Origin: JALHSW01 sp963720675 | GTDB taxonomy: Bacteria > Actinomycetota > Acidimicrobiia > IMCC26256 > PALSA-555 | Direction of reading: 5' to 3' | Assembly (NCBI GenBank): GCA_963720675.1 | Contig: CAVRGH010000010.1 | Location: forward strand, 2,399,247-2,463,246 | DNA length: 64,000 nt | Part shown: positions 52,680-62,412 of the stretch, piece by piece | Layout: the number at the start of each line of letters is the position of its first letter | Position numbering within the stretch: position 1 is the stretch's first letter | The notes under the pieces: model-generated | Told to the model about the DNA's origin: nothing | The model's input: only the letters and a program-made list of their open reading frames with translations | Databases searched by the model: none | Made by a program: the position numbers and the translations under genes

Positions 52680-54386
52680 TCATGGTGTCACGGTGTCGGA
52701 CTCGCCGCCGAGGCCGCCGCCCGGTGGCGGCGGGGTCGATGGCGTCGATGGCGTGCCCCGCCCGGAGCGCCGACGGAAGCGCCGGAGCCGGAACAGCGCC
52801 GTGAGCTCCCGGAACTCCTCGACCTTGAGGGCCCAGAGGCCGACGGCGGTCACCGCGAGGGCGGCGACCAGCCCGAGGACGACCGCGAGGATCGCCGACG
52901 CGGCGCTGGCCCATCCGACGGCATCGCCGACCACCCACGCCGCTCCGGCGGCGAGGACGCTGACCGCGAGCACCTTGATCGCCGAGGTGCCGATCCCGCG
53001 GCCCTGGAGGCCGCCGAGTCGTCGGGACAGGACGGTGAGGGTGAGGAGCGCCCCGATCGCGTACGCCCCGGAGTACGCGTACGCGAGGCCCGGGATCCCG
53101 AACCGGTCGAACAAGAGGATGGCAAGTCCGATGTTCACGCCGTTCTCGACGCAGTTGAGGAGGAACGGAGTGCGGGTGTCGGACAAGGAGTAGAAGGCGC
53201 GCAGCGAGAACAAGTAGGTGGAGAAGAACGGCAGACCGATCGCGAACCCGACCAGCGTGTCGCCGACGAGCGCGGCATCGCTGGCATTGAACGCGCCGCG
53301 CTGCAGGAGCGCGACCACGATCGGCCGGGCCAGCGCGACGTAGACCGCGGCCGCGGGGACGATCACGGTGAGCGTGAGCCGCAGCGCGCGGGCGAACCGG
53401 TGACGAAGGGCCGGGGCATCGCCGCGCCCGCCGGCGGCGGCGAGGTCGGGCGCCACCGCGGTCATCACCGACACCGAGAACAGCCCGTAGGGCAGCTGGA
53501 AGAACGCGAACGCGCTCAGATAGGCGAACGAGCCGCCGCGCTCCCCGTTGGCCAACACCAGCACGACCCAGAGCGCGATCTGGTTCGCGATGACGTAGCC
53601 GATGGTCCAGCCGGAGAGTCGGAACACCACCCGGACCGCGGCATGGCGGAAGGCGGGGAGGAAGCGGAGCCGGACCCGGGCTCGCCACAGGGCGGGAACG
53701 AGCGCGAGCGCCATCACGGCGATGCCGGCGGTGGTGCCGAGCCCGAGGAGGAGGACGAGTCCGTTGTCGTGGTTGAGCCGCCGAACGGTGAGGGGCCCGT
53801 CGATGATGCGCGGGAGCGCGAGGAACATGGTGATGACGACGACGTTGTTCAGGACCGGCGCGAACGCGGCAGCGGCGAAACGCCGGCGCGCCTGGAGCAA
53901 CGCCGTCGCGAGCGCGACGAAGCCGTAGAAGAGCATCTCGGGCATGAAGAGCCGCAGGAGCTTCGTGGCGAGCTCCTGCTGCCCGGCGCGTCCGGGCCCG
54001 GTGACTCGCAACGTGTAGATGTCGACGATGTAGGGAGCGAGCACGATGCCGAGCACGGTGAGGCCGACGAGGGCGAGCATCGCGACGGACACGACCGCGC
54101 TGCTCGCGTCGGGATCGCGGTCTTGCAGGTGTTTCACGAACTGCGGCACCAGGGTCGCGGTGAGCACGCCCCCGAGCAGTAGCTCGTAGACGATGTTCGG
54201 CGTCTCGTTCGCGTACGAGTACACGCCCGCGACCGTCGTCACCCCGAGGGCGTACGCGATCGCGGCGACTCGGAGGAAGCCGGTGAGGCGCGACAGCGCG
54301 GTGCCGATCCCGACGATCGCGCTCGATTGGAGGAGATCCTTCGTGTCGTGGCGGCTGTGGCTGACCGCGCGGTCGTCCCGCGTCAC
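52680..54386 (-). CDS. murJ: Lipid II flippase MurJ (MviN family)
   Basis: MOP-superfamily flippase that moves lipid II across the membrane, 568 aa with about 14 helices. The start SSAIVGIGTALSRLTGFLRVAAIAYALG and then NETPNIVYELLLGGVLTATLVPQFVKHL are signature sequences. Downstream are ALLQARRRFAAAAFAPVLNNVVVI and LRAFYSLSDTRTPFLLNCVENGVNIGLAILLFDRFG. The C-terminal tail is Pro/Gly-rich (TPSTPSTPPPPGGGLGG). It ends after the membrane domain and lacks the pseudokinase of mycobacterial MviN. The GTG at 54386 is chosen because it would overlap a TGA at 54383-54385 that suits the upstream DUF6049 gene. Confidence 0.92.
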   Translation of the reverse strand: MTRDDRAVSHSRHDTKDLLQSSAIVGIGTALSRLTGFLRVAAIAYALGVTTVAGVYSYANETPNIVYELLLGGVLTATLVPQFVKHLQDRDPDASSAVVSVAMLALVGLTVLGIVLAPYIVDIYTLRVTGPGRAGQQELATKLLRLFMPEMLFYGFVALATALLQARRRFAAAAFAPVLNNVVVITMFLALPRIIDGPLTVRRLNHDNGLVLLLGLGTTAGIAVMALALVPALWRARVRLRFLPAFRHAAVRVVFRLSGWTIGYVIANQIALWVVLVLANGERGGSFAYLSAFAFFQLPYGLFSVSVMTAVAPDLAAAGGRGDAPALRHRFARALRLTLTVIVPAAAVYVALARPIVVALLQRGAFNASDAALVGDTLVGFAIGLPFFSTYLFSLRAFYSLSDTRTPFLLNCVENGVNIGLAILLFDRFGIPGLAYAYSGAYAIGALLTLTVLSRRLGGLQGRGIGTSAIKVLAVSVLAAGAAWVVGDAVGWASAASAILAVVLGLVAALAVTAVGLWALKVEEFRELTALFRLRRFRRRSGRGTPSTPSTPPPPGGGLGGESDTVTP

Positions 54387-56412
54387 GCGACCGCGACCTC
54401 GACGCGTGGCGCGCCCGACGCGCGCGGCGGATGTGCAGCGCCCACCAGAGCGCAAGGAACACTGCTGCGCCGGCGATGAGCACGATGCCGACTGTGCTGA
54501 CGACCGTCGAGCGGACCCGGAACTGGGTGTCCGCGACGAGGAGGCCGCCGTCGCTCGACCGCACCTTGAGCTGCAGCGGGAACGTCCCCGACGTGCGCGA
54601 CTCGACGGCGAACCGCACGGTGGTGCTCTTGGGTTTGAGCGTGACGAGTCGGCTCGAGCCCTGCGGGAAGACGAGCTTCGGGCTCGCGAGCTCGATCACG
54701 ACGTCGACGCGCTGCCCGGTGTCGTTCCGGAAGGTGAGGGGGATCTCCCCCGAGCGCGACGTGAGTGTGATCGTGCTGCGCCGGGGCACGTGGATCTGGG
54801 ACAGGAACTGGTCGATCGACAGGTCGATGCTCTGGAGCGTGGCCTGCGCCCGCGCTTGTCCAGCCGGCCCGGCGAAGGTCGCGGACACCGACAGGAGCAG
54901 CGAGCGGTTGCCCGCGACGGCGATCGGATCGTTGGCGCCGGCGAGCGACCGGAATGCCGCGAGCCGTTCCTGCGCGGCGAGGTAGGCCGCGGGGGCGACC
55001 GGCGGCGCGGGCGGCGGGTAGGCGACGAGCTCGCGCGCCGCACCCGTCTCCGCGGGAACGGTTGCGAAGATCTCGTCGACGGTCTCCGGTTGCAGCAGCG
55101 GGTTGCCGCGGAGCCCGGTGAGCATCGCGTCGAGGAGCGATGACGAGACGTCCAGCGCGGGCGGGTTCACCACCACGACGGCGCGCGGGCTGTCGGACGC
55201 CTCCTGCGCGACGACGGACAGCGCAGCGAGCGCGAGCTGGGCCTGCAGTGCGGGCGCGCCGTCCGCGCTGAGGAGCTGCGCGATCCCCGTGTCGTTCGCA
55301 ACCGCCGTGACCGGAGAGCTGGGTGCGAGCGCGGCGGGTGGCTGCAACGCGAACGGTCGTGTGAATGAGGTGCGCGCGTCGTCAGGGGCGATTGACGCGT
55401 CGTCCACGATGACCCGGTCGACGCCACCGGCGCGGAGACGAGCGAGCGACGCGCCGTCGATGGGACGCGCCAGCGCGGTGCGGGTGTCGGGGCGCGTGCC
55501 GAGCAGGCGGGTGAGGGTGTCGTCGCCCCGCACGATCTGCGAGTCGACCGCGGTCGGGAGCCCGGCGGCGAGCAGCGAGGGGACGTCGGTCGGCACGAAC
55601 GTGCTCGTCACGGACTCGGCTCGCCCGGATGCATCGCGCACTGCCGCAGCTCCCCGTCCGATCGCGGCGTCCTTGCGCCCCTGCTCGACCCAGGCCTCGA
55701 GCGTCTCGGGCCCGGGGACGAGCGTCAGCGGGACGTCGCCGGCGCGGGTGAGCGCGGCTGCCTGCCGACCCAGGCGTCCCTTCGGCCGCAGCTCGGCGGA
55801 GACCTGCGGGTCGTCGGTGCCGTCGGGCAGGGTCGACGGACCGGTCACGAGTGGCCACACCCACCCGACCCCGAGACGGCTCGGGAGCACCTGGGGGGCA
55901 CCGGATCCGTCGGGTGCGGCGCCCACGACGACGGCCATGGTCGTGAACTTCGACTGGCTTCGCTCGTCGGCGCCGCGGAGGTCGACCGAGAGCGGGTACA
56001 CGCCGGTACGCCGCAGCGACAGCCGGCTCGGGTCGCGGGCCGCACCCGAAGCCTCGAGGCCGACCGCGATGGTTCGGGTCCCGGTCGCGTCGGTCGGCAG
56101 GAACGACAAGGGGAGCACGACCTGGTCGAGCACCGACGTCGGGACCTCGCCGGCGATCACCCGGTCGAAGGCGGCGCGCGACGCAACGGGCTGGTAGGCG
56201 ACCAGACTGAGGGTCGTGTCGGGTCCGACGAGCTGCGCCGGGACGTTGACCTGGAGGTTGAGGGTGCCGCCGCCCACGTCCCATGCGTCCTGCGCGACGA
56301 GTGTGATCGCCGGCTCCGTCGCCGCGGCGGCGCTCGCCGACGTCGGGCGAGCGGGGAGGATGGTGGCGCCGAGCGCGAGCATCACCGCGGCGATCGCCGC
56401 GGCGCGCTTCAC
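54383..56412 (-). CDS. DUF6049 family exported membrane protein (probable indel near its 3' end)
   Basis: Large exported protein encoded just before murJ in actinobacteria (Rv3909-like). GTG 56412 begins KRAAAIAAVMLALGATILPARPTSASAAAA, a signal peptide. The extracellular part includes AVVVGAAPDGSG, LGVGWVWPLVTGPSTLPDGTDDPQVSAELRPKGRLGR, RVIVDDASIAP and a late beta domain (STITLTSRSGEIPLTFRNDTGQRVDVVIELASPKLVF). A C-terminal helix VVSTVGIVLIAGAAVFLALWWALH is followed by an Arg-rich tail. In the frame as given no stop follows: it runs through murJ. One indel near 54400 would give an ending VEVAVA with TGA at 54385-54383, overlapping the murJ GTG. Expected length is about 676 aa. Its start overlaps the GNAT gene stop (GTGA). 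Confidence 0.83.
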
Positions 56413-57179
56413 AGTGTCCGGTCGAGGACGCAGAGCCCGACCGGAAGCTGCCGGAAGCCGCACGATTCGTACAGCGCGACCGCGCCGTCGTTCGTCCACT
56501 GGGTGTTGACCAGCGCTCGCCGGACGTCGTGGCGTCGCAACCAACGCAACGCGTCCAGCACGAGGGCCTGGCCCCAGCCGCGCCGCCGGTCGTCGGGGTG
56601 CACGGCGATCCGCTGGAGGTACCCCTGTCGTCCCGCCCGGCCGGTGATCGCGTACGCCGATGCCTCGAAGCGACCCGCGGCGACCGCGCTGCTCCCGCCG
56701 GCCTCCCCGATTCGGAAGCGCACGGCCGGCGTGGCCTGGAGGGCCTCGCGGAGGCCCGGCTCCTCGAGCCGCCAGAACTCGTCGAAGGCGAGGTGGTCGA
56801 GCGCGAGCACCGAGGGGCGGTCGGCGCGCCATGCCCGCCGCAGGCGCGGCGGATCCGGCCGCACTGCAGGGACCGTCTCGAGCTCGTGCTCGAGCAGGTG
56901 GAGGCGTTCGCGCATCACGAAGCCGGCGTCGACGAAATGGAGCGCATCGCCGGGCGGCATCGCGGTGGTGACGACGGTCGTGTACCCGGCCCGCCGGAGT
57001 GCCGCGAGACAGGATTCGATCACCGACCGGTCCGACGGCACCCGCTCGCCCAGCACGAGATGGGCGACGTCGGGACGCCCGCGCCAGGCCTGCGCGCGGG
57101 CCCATCCGAAGGAGTGCTGGGGCTTCGGGGGCGCGTGCTCGGGGTCCGCGGGTCGGCCCCCGGTGATGCGCTCGGCCAC
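56409..57179 (-). CDS. GNAT-family N-acetyltransferase
   Basis: A 256-aa protein with the acetyl-CoA-binding GNAT signature near the C-terminus: YLQRIAVHPDDRRRGWGQALVLDALRWLRRHDVRRALVNTQWTNDGAVALYESCGFRQL (about 186-246). The N-terminal 100 residues show a degenerate first GNAT-like repeat (VIESCLAALRRAGYTTVVTTAMPPGDALHFVDAGFVMRERLHLLEHEL), so it may be a tandem GNAT. The acceptor is not known. It is coupled with the DUF6049 gene. Confidence 0.83.
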   Translation of the reverse strand: MAERITGGRPADPEHAPPKPQHSFGWARAQAWRGRPDVAHLVLGERVPSDRSVIESCLAALRRAGYTTVVTTAMPPGDALHFVDAGFVMRERLHLLEHELETVPAVRPDPPRLRRAWRADRPSVLALDHLAFDEFWRLEEPGLREALQATPAVRFRIGEAGGSSAVAAGRFEASAYAITGRAGRQGYLQRIAVHPDDRRRGWGQALVLDALRWLRRHDVRRALVNTQWTNDGAVALYESCGFRQLPVGLCVLDRTL

Positions 57180-57267
57180 GGCGATCGAGCGTACCCGCCG
57201 CGCCCCCTGACGGTGGGGGCGACCGAGCGGGGCGCTCGACGGGGTGCGTGGCAGTACCCTCCCGACC

Positions 57268-58272
<1,005 letters not shown>

Positions 58273-58317
58273 CCGGGGGAGGTCAAGCCCCGGCCCGGGA
58301 ACGCCGATACCCCTCCC

Positions 58318-59434
58318 GTGCTGGATCTCGATCGACTGCTGCGCCTGGCCGTGGAGCAACGTGCTTCCGACGTCCACCTCAAGGTCGGGGTCCGTCCCCG
58401 ACTGCGCGTCGACGGAGCGCTGCGCGAAGCACCGCTCGACGTGGTCGAGCCCGCGGACACCGAGCAGGCCGTGCATCAGCTGCTCGGTCACGCCGCGATC
58501 CGCCTCGACGGCGGCGCCGAGGTCGACGGTGTCCATGCGGTCCAGGGGCTCGGCCGCTTCCGCGTCAGCGCGTTCCGGCAGCGCGGCTGGATCGGGCTGG
58601 TGCTCCGACGGGTCGTTCCCGGCGTGCCGACGCTCGACGCGCTCGGCCTCCCGCCCGTGGCGGCGGAGCTCGCGAGCGCGGCATCAGGCCTCGTGCTCGT
58701 CACCGGTCTCGCCGGCTCCGGGCGTACGTCGACCCTCTCGGCGATGGTCGATCACGTGAATCAGCACCGACCCGCGCACATCGTGACCATCGAACAGCCC
58801 ATCGAAGTGCTCCATGCCGACAAGCGCTCGGTGGTCGACCAGCGCGAGGTCGGCACCGACACCACGAGCTTCCTCAGTGCGCTGCTCGGCGCCGCGCACC
58901 AGGATCCTGACGTCGTGGTGGTCGCCGACCTCCCCGACGCCGAGACGACGCTCGCCGCGTTGGAGATCGCCGACGCCGGTCGCCTCGTGCTCGCCGCGAC
59001 GCAGGCGGTGGGTGCCGCCGATGCGGTCACGCGCCTGATCGAGCGCTTCTCGCCCGCGCAGCGCGCACCGGTGCGCGCCCTCGTCGCCCGCACGTTGCGA
59101 GGTGTCCTGTGCCAGCGGCTGGTGGCGCGGGCGGGCGGCCGCGGACGCGTCCCGGCGCTCGAGGTGCTCATCGCCAACGGCCCGGTGACCGAGGCCGTCG
59201 GCGACTCCGACGGCGCCGCGCGTCTCGATCCGATCATCGCCGACGGCGAGTTCTGGGGGATGCAGACCTTCGACCAGGGGCTGGCCGGTCTGTACAAGCG
59301 GGGCCTCGTGACGCGAGAAGACGCGCTCGGCGAACGCGACGTACGAGCCGGGCCTGTCGGTGATGCTCGACGAGGCCGACCGGGCCCGCGCGGCGCAGCC
59401 GCTGCCGGACGCGCCGCCCGTCGCGGTCGCCTGA
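58318..59434 (+). CDS. PilT/VirB11-like ATPase homologue with degenerate ATP site (one frameshift as sequenced)
   Basis: Similar along its length to the twitching-motility ATPase PilT. The N-domain has LLRLAVEQRASDVHLKVGVRPRLRVDGALREAP. The Walker A region is VTGLAGSGRTSTLSAMVDHVN, with Arg136 where PilT has the essential Lys. EQPIEVLH corresponds to the Asp box. The Walker B region reads DPDVVVVADLPDAETTLAAL instead of LVGEMRD. The His box reads AATQAVGAAD instead of xTLHTxSA. GFDQGL-like MQTFDQGLAGLYKRGLVTREDAL follows. One extra G at about 59326 breaks the frame; removing it gives LANATYEPGLSVMLDEADRARAAQ and a stop at 59432-59434 (371 aa). No other pilus genes are seen nearby. Confidence 0.8.
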
Positions 59435-59444
59435 GCAGGTTCCC

Positions 59445-60416
59445 TTACGTCGCGCCGTCGGTGTGGGCGGCGTCGTCGACCCGCCCGTCGCCGTTCGAGC
59501 GCTCGCCGACCGGGCTCTCGGCCCGCAGCAGCTCCGCCAGGCCGCCGACCGCCCCGAAGAGGCCGGACATCTCGGTCGGCAGGAAGATCTTCGTGGCCTG
59601 CCCGTCGGCGACCCGCGTCAGTGCCTCGAGGTACTTGATCGCGACGACGTCGTGCGTCGGGTTGCCGTCGTGGATCGCGCCGAACACCGAACGGATGGCC
59701 TGCGCCTCGCCCTCGGCCACGGTGAGCTGCCGGTACTTCTCGGCGTCGGCCACGCGCTCCATGGCCAGGGACTGACCCTCCGCCGACAGGATGGCGGCGC
59801 TCTTCTCGCCCTCGGCGCGGGTCACCGCGGCCTCGCGCACCCCGAGCGCCTCGGTCACCACGGCCCTCCGGGTGCGCTCCGACTGCATCTGGTGGTGCAT
59901 CGACTGCACCACGTCCGGCGGCGGGTCGATCCGCTGGATCTCCACCCGCACGACGCGCGCACCCCAGGAGTCGGTCGCGTCGTCGAGGATGTCGCGCAGG
60001 TGCGTGTTGATCTTCACGCTCGAGGTGAGCGCGTCGTCGAGGTCGAGGTCGCCGATCAGGTTGCGCAGGTTCGTCTGCGCGAGCTTGCTCACGGCGAGCT
60101 CGAAGTTGGCGACGTTGTACAGGAGTCGCTGCGCGTCGGTGGCCTCGTGGTAGATGACGGCGTACACGGTCACGACCACGTTGTCGGAGGTGATGACCTC
60201 CTGCGCCGGGACCTCGACGACCTGCTCGCGCATGTCGACGAGGATGAGGCGGTCCACGAAGGGCGCGATGATCCGCAGACCGGGATCCGCGGTCGCGTGG
60301 TAGCGCCCGAGCCGTTCGATGACGCCCCGCTGGTAGGGCCGCACGATCCGGAACGCTTTCAACGCGGTCAGGAACAGCAGGAGCGCGACGGCGCCCAGCA
60401 CGATCAGCGGGATCAC
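59445..60416 (-). CDS. SPFH/Band 7 membrane protein (stomatin / QmcA-like)
   Basis: Membrane scaffold or protease-regulator protein, 323 aa. An N-terminal helix (MIPLIVLGAVALLLFLTALKAF) precedes the SPFH domain (VRPYQRGVIERLGRYHATADPGLRIIAPFVDRLILVDMREQVVEVPAQEVITSDNVVVTVYAVIYHEATDA). A long helical region follows (ERTRRAVVTEALGVREAAVTRAEGEKSAAILSAEGQS). Paired with an NfeD gene, the common two-gene unit; the two are coupled by a GTGA overlap at 60413-60416. Confidence 0.9.
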   Translation of the reverse strand: MIPLIVLGAVALLLFLTALKAFRIVRPYQRGVIERLGRYHATADPGLRIIAPFVDRLILVDMREQVVEVPAQEVITSDNVVVTVYAVIYHEATDAQRLLYNVANFELAVSKLAQTNLRNLIGDLDLDDALTSSVKINTHLRDILDDATDSWGARVVRVEIQRIDPPPDVVQSMHHQMQSERTRRAVVTEALGVREAAVTRAEGEKSAAILSAEGQSLAMERVADAEKYRQLTVAEGEAQAIRSVFGAIHDGNPTHDVVAIKYLEALTRVADGQATKIFLPTEMSGLFGAVGGLAELLRAESPVGERSNGDGRVDDAAHTDGAT

Positions 60417-60886
60417 GGAACCCTCCTCGGGTCTGGTGGTGCGACGACGAGGCGAGTGCCACGCACCGCGATCACCTCGACCTCGGCGTCGACCGGGATG
60501 CTGCGCTCACCGGCGGTCTCGGCGCGCCACTTGCCGCGCTCGAGCCGGACGAGCCCGGTGGCGTGGGGTCCGCCGGGGATCTCCTGGAGCACGACCGCGG
60601 TTCGCCCGACCCAACGGCCGGCGCCCTCGGGGCTCTCGTCGCCTTCCGGGGAGGCCTGGGAGATGTGGCGCCCCACCGGGATGAGCACTGCCAGGGCGAT
60701 CCCGCTGCCGAGGACGAAGAGGGCCCACTGGATCCCGACGCCGATGTCGAGCACCGCGGCGAGGGCGGCCAGCGCGCCGCCCGCGGCGAACGAGATCATG
60801 AAGAACATCACGGGGGTCACGAGCTCGAGGAAGGCGAACGCCACGGCGACCCCGAGCCAGATCCAGACCCAGTCGCCGGCGTCCAC
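60413..60886 (-). CDS. NfeD-family membrane protein
   Basis: Partner of SPFH proteins, 157 aa. Three or four N-terminal membrane helices (WVWIWLGVAVAFAFLELVTPVMFFMISFAAGGALAALAAVLDIGVGIQWALFVLGSGIALAVLIPV) are followed by the cytoplasmic OB-fold (RWVGRTAVVLQEIPGGPHATGLVRLERGKWRAETAGERSIPVDAEVEVIAVRGTRLVVAP). This is the short NfeD1b-type form without a ClpP-like protease domain. GTG 60886 is preferred over GTG 60892 because the GAGGAG ribosome site is 7 nt upstream of it. Divergent from pcnA. Confidence 0.88.
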   Translation of the reverse strand: MDAGDWVWIWLGVAVAFAFLELVTPVMFFMISFAAGGALAALAAVLDIGVGIQWALFVLGSGIALAVLIPVGRHISQASPEGDESPEGAGRWVGRTAVVLQEIPGGPHATGLVRLERGKWRAETAGERSIPVDAEVEVIAVRGTRLVVAPPDPRRVP

Positions 60887-61002
60887 GGACACGCTCCTCG
60901 GGTGAGCCGGGTCCGGAGTGGACGGAGCTGCACCGCTCTCTCGACGGTAACACCGGGGTTTCCAGCCTGCTTCGCGACCCCGGAGCGGCGACAATGGGCG
61001 CG

Positions 61003-62409
61003 ATGACGTTGCCCGAGCGCGCCAAGTCCTTCTACGAGGCGGGTGCGCCGCCACGCGAGCTCGCCGACCGTCTCATCGCGGCGGGGTACGAGGCGTATCT
61101 CGTGGGCGGGACCGTCCGCGACCTGGTGCTCGACCGGGTCGACGCGGAGAAGGACATCGACCTCACCACCGACGCCCGCCCCGAGGCGATCGAAGCCGTC
61201 GTGCGGGGCTGGGCCGACGCGGTGTGGCTCCAGGGCCAGCGCTTCGGCACGGTCGGCTGCATGAAGGACGGCCGCCCGCTGGAGATCACCACGTTCCGGG
61301 GCGACGTCTACCGCCCGGAGAGTCGGAAGCCCGAGGTCACGTTCGCAGACCGGATCGAGGACGACCTGGGCCGTCGTGACTTCACCGTGAACGCGATGGC
61401 GCTGGCCTACCCCGAGCCGCGGCTCGTCGACCCCTTCGGCGGCGCCGACGACCTCGCCGGCCGGCGGCTCCGCACACCACAGGCCCCGGAGGTCTCGTTC
61501 GCCGACGACCCGCTGCGGATGCTCCGCGCCGCCCGCTTCATCGCCGAGTTCGCGCTCGTGCCCGATCCCGCACTTCTCGACGCGATCCGGGAGATGCGCC
61601 ACCGGCTCGAGATCGTCAGCGTGGAGCGTGTCCGCGAGGAGCTGCGCCGCCTCATCGTCGTCGACGACCCGAGCGCGGGCCTGTGGATGCTCTGCGAGAC
61701 CGGGCTGTCCGACGAGTTCGTGCCCGAGCTCAACGCGATGCGGCTGGAGCAGGACCCGATCCACTCGCACAAGGACGTGCTCGCGCACACGATCGCCGTC
61801 GTGAACAACGTGCGCAGCCGCGACGAGCTGGTGCGACTCGCCGCGCTGTTCCACGACGTGGGGAAGCCGAAGACGCGGTCGTTCGCCTCCGGCGGCGTGA
61901 GCTTCCACCACCACGAGGTGGTCGGCGCTCGCATGACCGAGGAGCGGATGCGCGCCCTGAAGTTCTCGAACGAGATCGTGGACGACGTGTCGAAGCTCGT
62001 GTACCTCCACCTGCGGATCCATACCTACGCGATGGGGTGGACCGACAAGGCGGTGCGTCGCTACGTACGCGACGCCGGGCCACTGCTCGAGCAGCTCAAC
62101 GAGCTCCAGCGCGCCGACTGCACCACCCGCAACCAGCGCAAGGCCGCCGCGCTCGCCCGCCGCATGGACGACCTCGAGGCCCGCATCGCCGCGCTCCGGG
62201 AGCAGGAGGAGCTCGACGCGATCAAACCGCCGCTCGACGGCCGCCAGGTGATGCAGTTCCTCGGCGTCGAACCGGGCCGGGTGATCGGCGAGGCCCTCGA
62301 CTTCCTGCTCGAGGCGCGCCTCGACGAGGGGCCGATCTCCGAGGAGGAGGCGTACGCGCGCCTCGACGCCTGGGCCCGCGAGCGCGGGATCGAGCCTGCG
62401 GGGCGCTGA
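61003..62409 (+). CDS. pcnA: CCA tRNA nucleotidyltransferase
   Basis: Adds the 3' CCA to tRNAs. The product is about 468 aa. The catalytic domain has AYLVGGTVRDLVLDRVDAEKDIDLTTDARPEAIEAV with the DxD metal ligands, then TFRGD and RRDFTVNAMALAYPEP, and the RNA-template-like EDDPLRMLRAARF region (FADDPLRMLRAARFIAEF). A C-terminal HD domain (LFHDVGKPKTRSF, FHHHEVVGARM) is typical of the actinobacterial form. Either ATG 60994 or 61003 can be the start. It is needed here because the tRNA-Ser, -Leu and -Ala genes lack encoded CCA. Its position next to the murJ block is conserved. Confidence 0.94.
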   Translation: MTLPERAKSFYEAGAPPRELADRLIAAGYEAYLVGGTVRDLVLDRVDAEKDIDLTTDARPEAIEAVVRGWADAVWLQGQRFGTVGCMKDGRPLEITTFRGDVYRPESRKPEVTFADRIEDDLGRRDFTVNAMALAYPEPRLVDPFGGADDLAGRRLRTPQAPEVSFADDPLRMLRAARFIAEFALVPDPALLDAIREMRHRLEIVSVERVREELRRLIVVDDPSAGLWMLCETGLSDEFVPELNAMRLEQDPIHSHKDVLAHTIAVVNNVRSRDELVRLAALFHDVGKPKTRSFASGGVSFHHHEVVGARMTEERMRALKFSNEIVDDVSKLVYLHLRIHTYAMGWTDKAVRRYVRDAGPLLEQLNELQRADCTTRNQRKAAALARRMDDLEARIAALREQEELDAIKPPLDGRQVMQFLGVEPGRVIGEALDFLLEARLDEGPISEEEAYARLDAWARERGIEPAGR

Positions 62410-62412
62410 GCG

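Noticed and set aside
58318..59434. Type IV pilus locus
   Set aside because: Only one PilT-like gene is present and its ATP site is degenerate. No pilin or assembly genes flank it.
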